DNA of 5,608 bases from Nitrospinota bacterium (GTDB lineage: Bacteria; Tectomicrobia; Entotheonellia; J063), in assembly GCA_003696125.1 (NCBI GenBank), contig RFHZ01000125.1:1-5608 (forward strand), given 5' to 3'. The notes under the pieces are model-generated. The model saw only the letters and a list, made by a program, of their open reading frames with translations, was not told where the DNA came from and made no database searches. Within the stretch, counting starts at the first letter, position 1; each line of letters starts with the position of its first letter. This document shows, piece after piece, positions 1 to 4,417 of this stretch. The translations under genes were made by a program, and so were the position numbers.

Positions 1-327
1 CCAGCATGATGATCGGCGCGTTGTTGCTGACTTGGTTGCGCTGAATGTATTGCGGTTGGAGAAAATTATGGCTTTAGCGGATCGCTGGTTGCTGCCGGAC
101 GGGCCGATGCCACCTTCAGTCTGGGACCCAAAAACGAGTGGGACATTGCCGCCGGGGTGTTGATCGTCACCGAAAGTGGAGGGACAGTCACCGACCAGAC
201 CGGTACCCCTTTTCTCTTCAACCAGCCGCAGACACTGGTCAACGGCATTGTGGCGGCAACCAGCCAGGCCTACCCGGTGATACGGAAGCTTATTGCGCAG
301 GTCACCATCCCCTCCCAGATGAATTAG
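1..327 (+). CDS. 3' end of an inositol monophosphatase / CysQ-family phosphatase, frame apparently broken
   Basis: This is the C-terminal part of a Mg-dependent phosphomonoesterase of the inositol monophosphatase superfamily, which includes IMPase, FBPase-like and CysQ (3'(2'),5'-bisphosphate nucleotidase) enzymes. Reading positions 31-327 gives LVAAGRADATFSLGPKNEWD, then IAAG, a TESGG segment and an FNQP...NGIVAA tail. The WDIAAG motif (139-156) carries the aspartate that binds metal in this family. The GPKNEWD and FNQP flanks suit the CysQ-like side, but the substrate cannot be settled from a fragment. The frame used at 31-327 has stop codons at 7-12 and 28-30. Frame 2 over about 2-67 reads as plausible upstream family sequence (HDDRRVVADLVALNVLRLEK). 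The family's usual GSxxLK stretch before LVAAG is short or missing, so I infer a small deletion or sequencing error around 61-87. The gene starts outside the window. Its TAG stop overlaps the stop of the opposite-strand peptidase by four bases. Confidence 0.5.
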
Positions 328-1613
328 ACCGCTTTGGTGGCGAGGGTGCAGATGACCTTTACCAGATTGAGGATATCAGAGATACGGGCATTCTCGTCTA
401 CCCCATGCCCGTTGCTCTCTCTGGCTCGTCCTACCCCGAACGAGGCCGAGACCAGCCCGGTCTTTTTTACGGTGTACGCAACATCGGTAGACCCCTGTGA
501 GCCACAGATATTGATCTCCTCACCGGTCACAAACCGTACCACCTCCTGCACCTTTCTCGGCCAGGGGTGGTGCGGGTCGGAGAAGAAGGAGGTATAGACC
601 GGATTGATCTTCAGGGTACAGTCGAGCTGCGGGTCCCTGGCCCTGGCCCGATCGACCGCAGCCTGAATCTCGCGCCTGACCTCTTCTTCGTCCTCTTCCG
701 GGATAAAACGCCGGTCGCCTTCGATCACGAACTCGGGGGGGATGATGTTGTGTTTGAGGCCTCCCCGGGCCATGGTGATGTTAAACACCGGTCGGATGGT
801 GGAAATCCCGGTTTCTTGCGCCAGATCAGCAGGAGCCGGCATCGCGCTGCGGCGTGTCCCTACCTGTTCTTTCAAGGCCAGCAGTTCTGCAAAGAGTGTA
901 TGGGAATGTTCGATCGGATTCACTCCCAGAAAGGAAGAGCCAGAGTGGACACTCTTGCCGCGAACGGTGATGGTCCAGGTCAGGGTACCGTTGGCCCCGA
1001 TACTGATCCGGTCACTCCCCCCATCCAGGGAATGGAAATAGTGGCAATCATCAAACCTGCCCAGGTCGGCCAGGTACATCAGGCCGCTATAGGGCCCGAT
1101 CTCTTCATCTGAAGTCAGGGCAACGGTCACGTTATAGCGGGGCTCTATGCCGAGGGCATGGAGGATACGAAAGGCACAGATGGCGGCTGCGCACTCTCCT
1201 TTGGCATCCGAGGTTCCCCGTCCCCAGATCTTCCCCTCCTTGACCACTCCCTCGTACGGGGGAACACTCCAGAGTGAGGGATCGACCGGTACCGTATCGA
1301 AGTGAGCGTACCAGAGTACCCCTTCTTCGGCTCCGACATGAAGTTTGGCCAGCAAATTACTCCGTACCCCTTGCATCTGGGGGTAGTAGGAACGGCAACG
1401 CTCCTCAAAGACGGCTTCGGGCATGTCGATCCGTTCGGCGGTAAAACCGATCTGCTGAAAATAGGGGAGCATGAGCGCAACCATCTGATCGTAATTCTCT
1501 CCCGGTGGGGTGGCCGTAGGGATACGGAGTAACTGGCGCACCACATCCAGGATCTCCTCTTCCCGCCGATCCACTTCCTGGCTGATACGTTCATAGAGCG
1601 CTTGATCCGGCAT
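324..1613 (-). CDS. M20-family zinc peptidase / amidohydrolase (ArgE/DapE/ACY1-like)
   Basis: This is a cytoplasmic di-metal hydrolase of the M20 family, which cleaves an amide bond of a dipeptide or N-acylated amino acid. Numbering from a GTG three bases upstream (430 aa, the usual length for the family), it has the metal-site signature HFDTVP (His105, Asp107), GRGTSDAKG (bridging Asp137), TSDEE (general base Glu171, ligand Glu172) and LDGG (probable ligand Asp198). It also has VHSG (His224) in the dimerisation insert and NGHGVDE (ligand His404). All expected catalytic residues are present, so it should be active. Substrate identity (acetylornithine, succinyl-DAP, dipeptide) cannot be read from the motifs. 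I chose ATG at 1613 because AGGAGG (1621-1626) lies seven bases upstream. GTG at 1616 would lie only four bases from it but is possible. The start overlaps the stop of the upstream gene as TGATG, indicating one operon and probable translational coupling. The TAA stop overlaps the phosphatase stop on the other strand. Confidence 0.5.
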   Translation of the reverse strand: MPDQALYERISQEVDRREEEILDVVRQLLRIPTATPPGENYDQMVALMLPYFQQIGFTAERIDMPEAVFEERCRSYYPQMQGVRSNLLAKLHVGAEEGVLWYAHFDTVPVDPSLWSVPPYEGVVKEGKIWGRGTSDAKGECAAAICAFRILHALGIEPRYNVTVALTSDEEIGPYSGLMYLADLGRFDDCHYFHSLDGGSDRISIGANGTLTWTITVRGKSVHSGSSFLGVNPIEHSHTLFAELLALKEQVGTRRSAMPAPADLAQETGISTIRPVFNITMARGGLKHNIIPPEFVIEGDRRFIPEEDEEEVRREIQAAVDRARARDPQLDCTLKINPVYTSFFSDPHHPWPRKVQEVVRFVTGEEINICGSQGSTDVAYTVKKTGLVSASFGVGRARESNGHGVDENARISDILNLVKVICTLATKAV

Positions 1614-2044
1614 CACTCGTCCTCCTTACCTGGAAATTCCCAGAAATCGGCCTCATACTTCCGGTAGATGTCTCTGACCGCCTTGATCTTGAGCAGGTAC
1701 TGGCGGGAGACGATCTTGAAAGCGCGGCGTTGCGAATAGCCTAACTGGCAGAGCTGATAGACCTTCTCTGCGATTTCCCGCTGTTGCGCTGTTTCGTCAT
1801 GGTACCTCTTCCGTTTACGTTTCGAACGTTTCAGTGGGGTACCGACGGTCGCATACAGGTGAATCTGGCGGAGTTTTTGCTGCGCGTCGATGTCTCCCCG
1901 GGCTCCTGCGGCCTTCCATTCGGCAACCTTTTTCATCACATACGGCTCTTCCAGATAGCGAGTATCGTGAGCGACAAGTTCCAAGATCGCTCCTTCCACG
2001 CCCCACCGGGCAAATCGTTCCAGCAGCCTGATGTGATCGTCCAT
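1613..2044 (-). CDS. Uncharacterised 143-aa basic protein with helix-turn-helix-like C-terminal half
   Basis: I do not recognise a named family. Residues 1-62 are predicted helical and contain an LLELVAHD...YLEEP-type segment (LELVAHDTRYLEEPYV). Residues 72-80 are a strongly basic patch (KRSKRKRKR). Residues 85-130 read like a DNA-binding helical unit: EIAEKVYQLCQLGYSQRRAF, then IVSRQ and KAVRDIYRKY, with the GYS turn where a helix-turn-helix corner would sit. The tail (WEFPGKEDE) is acidic. There is no signal peptide or membrane segment, so it should be cytoplasmic. The ATG at 2044 follows a GGGGGAAGAG purine run, a fair ribosome site. It is the first gene of the unit, and its TGA overlaps the ATG of the M20 enzyme. 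Nucleic-acid binding is inferred from the basic patch and HTH-like pattern only. Regulation of the adjacent enzyme is one possibility, and a phage-derived small protein (for example terminase-small-subunit-like) is another that I cannot support strongly. Confidence 0.5.
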   Translation of the reverse strand: MDDHIRLLERFARWGVEGAILELVAHDTRYLEEPYVMKKVAEWKAAGARGDIDAQQKLRQIHLYATVGTPLKRSKRKRKRYHDETAQQREIAEKVYQLCQLGYSQRRAFKIVSRQYLLKIKAVRDIYRKYEADFWEFPGKEDE

Positions 2045-2080
2045 CTCTTCCCCCTGCCTTCACCACAGCCTCTTTATCCC

Positions 2081-2109
2081 TTGACTTTTCCCCTGGCTTT
2101 TCCTACTTT
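2081..2109 (+). promoter_or_regulatory. Candidate sigma70-type promoter, rightward
   Basis: TTGACT (2081-2086) and TACTTT (2104-2109) are separated by 17 bases, which is optimal for a sigma70-type promoter. The -35 matches consensus at five of six positions and the -10 is weaker. It points towards the SH3b gene, but that start codon lies about 360 bases away, so the transcript would carry a long leader running through the repeat element. It sits in an AT-richer patch just upstream of the leftward gene, where a chance match is possible. Confidence 0.5.
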
Positions 2110-2245
2110 TGTAATAAGGAGACAGCGCAGGCTTTACAGGTAACCACTTCGCTCTGTCCATACCGATCCCTCGAGGTGAGAGCCGATTTCCGGCCAGCGA
2201 TGCAACAAGGCCCTTTTGCCTGTGACAGGGTGGTACGCTCTTCCC

Positions 2246-2273
2246 ATTTTATAAGTATGACGAACAGTTTGAA
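2246..2273 (-). promoter_or_regulatory. Weak candidate promoter for the leftward HTH-like/M20 operon
   Basis: On the minus strand, TTCAAA (2268-2273) and TAAAAT (2246-2251) are spaced by 16 bases. This would give the leftward operon a leader of about 200 bases. The match is partial and no other convincing promoter was seen closer to the start at 2044, so this is only a placeholder candidate. Confidence 0.5.
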
Positions 2274-2311
2274 CACTTTTTGGTCCCACGAACTTCGCGC
2301 TGTCTACAAGT

Positions 2312-2390
2312 TTACACCGCCGAGGGCACCGAGTCCACAGAGCGTTTTTGCTTATGTATCCCGGCGTTCTCTGCGTGCTCGGCGGTAAAA
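2312..2390. repeat. Inverted pair of degenerate 9-nt-unit intergenic repeats
   Basis: A perfect 9-bp inverted repeat, ACCGCCGAG (2316-2324) and CTCGGCGGT (2378-2386), brackets about 53 bases. Each arm continues as 9-nt units of the form CTCnGnGnn. The minus-strand arm has three units, CTCTGTGGA (2334-2342), CTCGGTGCC (2325-2333) and CTCGGCGGT (2316-2324). The plus-strand arm has two, CTCTGCGTG (2369-2377) and CTCGGCGGT (2378-2386). Both arms end in short A/T runs (GTAAA, AAAAA). The arms resemble a dispersed intergenic repeat type that I recall from several environmental bacterial genomes; that recollection has not been checked. The transcript could fold into an imperfect hairpin with an A/T-rich loop, upstream of the SH3b gene. 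Confidence 0.5.
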
Positions 2391-2467
2391 AGTTCTTCCG
2401 GTCACGCATGGCCTGAAGATGACTCAAGGTGCAAAAGGGTGAGTAATAGTTACTTAGAGGGTTGCTC

Positions 2468-3460
2468 ATGCTTTATCGAAACATAATAGCCGGCCTTTTC
2501 CTGTTCCTCTGTCTCCTGATGGCGGCTGCCGCTCAGGAAAATCCTGCTCCTACGACTCCTGCCGGGACCGTTACCCGCAATGCCAATCTGCGGGCCGGTC
2601 CCTCTCTCCAAAAGGAGGTCATCGGCTATGCTCCTGCCGGGACACGACTGATCATCCTGGATGAAGAAGAGGATTGGTATAGGATTCGCACCTCCCGAGG
2701 GTTGATCGCCTGGATCCATAAATCTTTGCTGGAACCCCTCCCCTCCCCTCAGCCCACGCCTGCCGCCGAATCTCCTTCCCCGGAAGCTTCCTCTGCAACC
2801 TCCCAGTCCACCTCTCCGCTCTCCGCTGTTCCTCCCACCATTGCGCAGGAACCGATTCCACCTGCTGCTCTACCCGTTAGCGGAGAGGAGCCGACAGAAG
2901 CCGGAAGTGAGCGGCAGACCGAGGGGGAGATATCCCCACCCCCAGAGAGGCAAACGGCTGCGCTTACCCCTGACCAACCTGCTGCTGTTCCGGAACCTGT
3001 TACCACCCCCTTCTCCTTTGTCCCTTCCTCTCTCACGAGCTTCTATTTCTCCGCTGATCACATCTTCCTCTTGCTCCTCCTGATCCTGATCGTCCTCCTC
3101 TTACTCCTCTTCCTTCAATACCGGATTCTGCGGGCATTACGCAAACTTACCCTCTCCTTCACCCGGTTCGCTGTTGCCCCTGCTGTTGAGCGAGATGAGC
3201 AGCAGATTCCAGAGGATCTGACAGCGATGCTCTCCCCTGTAGAGCAGGCGATCGTCACCCTCCTCTATGAAAAAGGAGAGATGGCCGAAGAGGCCTTGAT
3301 CGAACAGCTATCAGAGCAGGGATTGACCCCGGAACAGCTCAAAGCGGCTGTGGTCGAGATTATCGGGAAAACGAAGAGCCAGCATCTCCCGCTCATCCAG
3401 ATTCGTTATGCCAACGGAAACTACTTCTACTCCCTCCATCCAACCCTGACTTCTGTATGA
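2468..3460 (+). CDS. Membrane-anchored protein: extracytoplasmic SH3b domain, transmembrane helix, cytoplasmic winged-helix-like domain
   Basis: The protein is 330 aa. Residues 1-22 form a signal peptide or N-terminal anchor (hydrophobic IIAGLFLFLCLLMAAAA, likely cleavage after AAA). There is no lipobox, since the residues before Cys15 are Phe-Leu. Residues 32-90 are a bacterial SH3 domain (SH3_3-like: NANLRAGPS, VIGYAPAGT, DWYRIRTSRGLIAWIHKSLL), a fold that often binds cell-wall peptides. Residues 91-190 are a Pro/Ser/Thr/Glu-rich linker. Residues 198-217 are a Leu/Ile-only membrane helix followed by a basic segment (QYRILRALRK), so the C-terminus should be cytoplasmic. Residues 255-325 look like a winged helix: three helices (PVEQAIVTLLYEKG, AEEALIEQLSEQ, PEQLKAAVVEIIG) and a beta wing (LIQIRYANGNYFYSL). 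I prefer ATG at 2468, six bases after AGAGGG, over an in-frame TTG at 2462. It ends 12 bases before the stop of the opposite-strand gene. A cell-envelope sensor role is inferred from the architecture only. Confidence 0.5.
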   Translation: MLYRNIIAGLFLFLCLLMAAAAQENPAPTTPAGTVTRNANLRAGPSLQKEVIGYAPAGTRLIILDEEEDWYRIRTSRGLIAWIHKSLLEPLPSPQPTPAAESPSPEASSATSQSTSPLSAVPPTIAQEPIPPAALPVSGEEPTEAGSERQTEGEISPPPERQTAALTPDQPAAVPEPVTTPFSFVPSSLTSFYFSADHIFLLLLLILIVLLLLLFLQYRILRALRKLTLSFTRFAVAPAVERDEQQIPEDLTAMLSPVEQAIVTLLYEKGEMAEEALIEQLSEQGLTPEQLKAAVVEIIGKTKSQHLPLIQIRYANGNYFYSLHPTLTSV

Positions 3461-3472
3461 GGTCTTCTTCTC

Positions 3473-4108
3473 CTACTCCTCGTTGAGAAAATCAGGGATG
3501 TCTTGCGTGCGGAACATCTCGAATATCTCTTGCATCTCCGGCTGATAGTGTTGAATCTGGCTGCAGAGGCACCTTTCGTGCACAACCCCGATCACCGGGA
3601 GCAGTTCTTCCCGCCCATAATTGCTCCCATTAACAATCAGCTCTTCCAGAGAAAAGAGTTTGGGAGCGCCTTCAGCATTGAGCCAGAGCGCTTTGCACCG
3701 GGGACATCCTGTGATCGCCGGTGTCCGAAAGACCTGGATATCCGGGATGCGGAGGATCGATTTCCGCCGGCGGTTTATTTTATGCTGTCGAACCAGGGTT
3801 TCCAGATACTGCCACAACTGCACATTGGTCGCGCCGGTTTGAGCAATCGTCTGCCAGGTTTCATTTTCCTCCTCATCCAGGGCTCGTGCGATTTCACGGG
3901 CGATACGACGAGAGGAGAGGTTTTCACGAATACCACGCAGGATACATTGCACGATGGTCTGACGTTCCTCTGCTGTCCAGCCGTAGTGCATGCTATACTC
4001 TATGGCCAGGTCCGCGTAAAACTCCTGGCTGAAATAGGGGGGAGAGGAAGGGAGGAACGCCGCTCGCTCAGGGAACAGGCTCCCTCTGGATCGCCAAGAA
4101 AAGATCAT
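3473..4108 (-). CDS. Small protein with Mu gpF / SPP1 gp7-like (MuF) domain
   Basis: The protein is 211 aa with no signal peptide or membrane segment. Residues 47-110 are helical, with RRIAREIARAL followed by WQTIAQTGATNVQLWQYLE. This resembles the segment of the phage MuF head-morphogenesis domain where an R/T-rich helix (ARTET-type) precedes the cysteine core. Residues 133-183 contain GCPRCKALWLN, a Phe-Ser-Leu stretch, then PVIGVVHERCLCSQI, giving Cys135-x2-Cys138 and His177-x2-Cys180-x-Cys182. This closely follows the CPxCxxLxG...PPxHPxCRC layout of that family and probably binds zinc. In phages the domain belongs to a minor capsid protein near the portal. In bacteria MuF domains also occur in polymorphic toxins, but no toxin domain follows here. 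The ATG at 4108 has AGAAGGAG seven bases upstream (4116-4123). No other phage genes are visible. Family assignment is by motif memory and moderately sure; function here is unknown. Confidence 0.5.
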   Translation of the reverse strand: MIFSWRSRGSLFPERAAFLPSSPPYFSQEFYADLAIEYSMHYGWTAEERQTIVQCILRGIRENLSSRRIAREIARALDEEENETWQTIAQTGATNVQLWQYLETLVRQHKINRRRKSILRIPDIQVFRTPAITGCPRCKALWLNAEGAPKLFSLEELIVNGSNYGREELLPVIGVVHERCLCSQIQHYQPEMQEIFEMFRTQDIPDFLNEE

Positions 4109-4154
4109 CCGATGACTCCTTCTGCCTTACAGGCATGGCTAATCTCTTCTCTCC

Positions 4155-4183
4155 ACTCTAGCAGAAACATTGCTGGCTCGCAA
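4155..4183 (-). promoter_or_regulatory. Probable sigma70-type promoter for the MuF-like gene
   Basis: On the minus strand, TTGCGA (4178-4183) and TAGAGT (4155-4160) are separated by 17 bases, and TGC directly before the -10 adds an extended -10 element. Transcription would start near 4148, giving a leader of about 40 bases with the AGAAGGAG ribosome site near its end. A short TGCC/GGCA stem in that leader is too small to call regulatory. Confidence 0.5.
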
Positions 4184-4260
4184 CTGCGAAATCGGGGGCC
4201 TGGGGAGGAGGAATATCCTCAGACCGGAGAGGATAAAGGGGAGTGTATCTACTCCGGATG

Positions 4261-4269
4261 TGCTATAAT
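4261..4269 (+). promoter_or_regulatory. Extended -10 promoter for the histidine kinase gene
   Basis: TGCTATAAT contains a perfect TATAAT (4264-4269) preceded by the extended -10 TGn. The 17-base-spaced -35 position (4241-4246, GAGTGT) has almost no match, as is usual for extended -10 or activator-dependent promoters. A GGAGT...ACTCC palindrome at 4240-4255 overlaps the -35 position and could bind a regulator. The start site would be near 4276, leaving a leader of about 140 bases before the kinase ATG. Confidence 0.5.
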
Positions 4270-4417
4270 GGTTGTGCTCTGGTGAGGAGAGGCTGCAGGG
4301 CATGGCGGGGCTCTGGGACGTGAGAAGGTGGTATGGTTTTTGCTTCCTGTCAGGGTGACGGTAGAGGACGCAGCGGCTTCTCCTGAAACGGTGTCAACAA
4401 ATCCATAGAGGCCCAGG

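Larger units (their letters stand above)
2045..2467. other. Divergent intergenic region (423 bp)
   Basis: This stretch separates two divergently transcribed genes. It holds a rightward -35/-10-like pair at 2081-2109, a weaker leftward pair at 2246-2273, an inverted pair of degenerate repeats at 2312-2390 and the ribosome site of the SH3b gene at its right end. An open frame of about 110 codons runs leftwards across it, but its translation has low-complexity, unconvincing composition and is partly made of the repeat, so I regard the region as non-coding. A structured leader RNA upstream of the SH3b gene is possible but not demonstrated. Confidence 0.5.
4109..4417. other. Divergent intergenic region (309 bp) between MuF-like gene and histidine kinase gene
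   Basis: This region carries the leftward promoter for the MuF-like gene (4155-4183) and a rightward extended -10 (4261-4269) for the kinase. A GGAGT/ACTCC palindrome (4240-4255) lies where the rightward -35 should be, and an 18-codon open frame (4302-4358) lies in the kinase leader. A longer rightward open frame that crosses the region is the shadow of the MuF-like gene and is not coding. Confidence 0.5.

Noticed and set aside
567-1112. Rightward open frame of about 181 codons
   Set aside because: It is antisense to the M20 enzyme, whose catalytic motifs in the other strand leave no doubt which frame is real.
2212-2229. Small hairpins AGGC/GCCT and CCTG/CAGG in the intergenic region
   Set aside because: The stems are four bases long without a T tract, within the range expected by chance.
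2134-2469. Leftward open frame of about 111 codons in the intergenic region
   Set aside because: It overlaps the inverted repeat, its translation has no recognisable domain or coherent hydrophobic pattern, and it overlaps the start of the SH3b gene. It is typical of a repeat-derived spurious frame.
2700-3120. Long pyrimidine-rich stretch on the plus strand
   Set aside because: It is explained by Pro/Ser codons of the linker and Leu/Ile codons of the membrane helix in the SH3b gene, not by a separate element.
3461-3472. Possible bidirectional terminator between convergent genes
   Set aside because: The gap is 12 bases and I see no hairpin with a T run in it or just beside it.
3503-4285. Rightward open frame of about 260 codons
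   Set aside because: It is antisense to the MuF-like gene, which has a good promoter, ribosome site and conserved Cys/His core. The rightward translation shows no domain.
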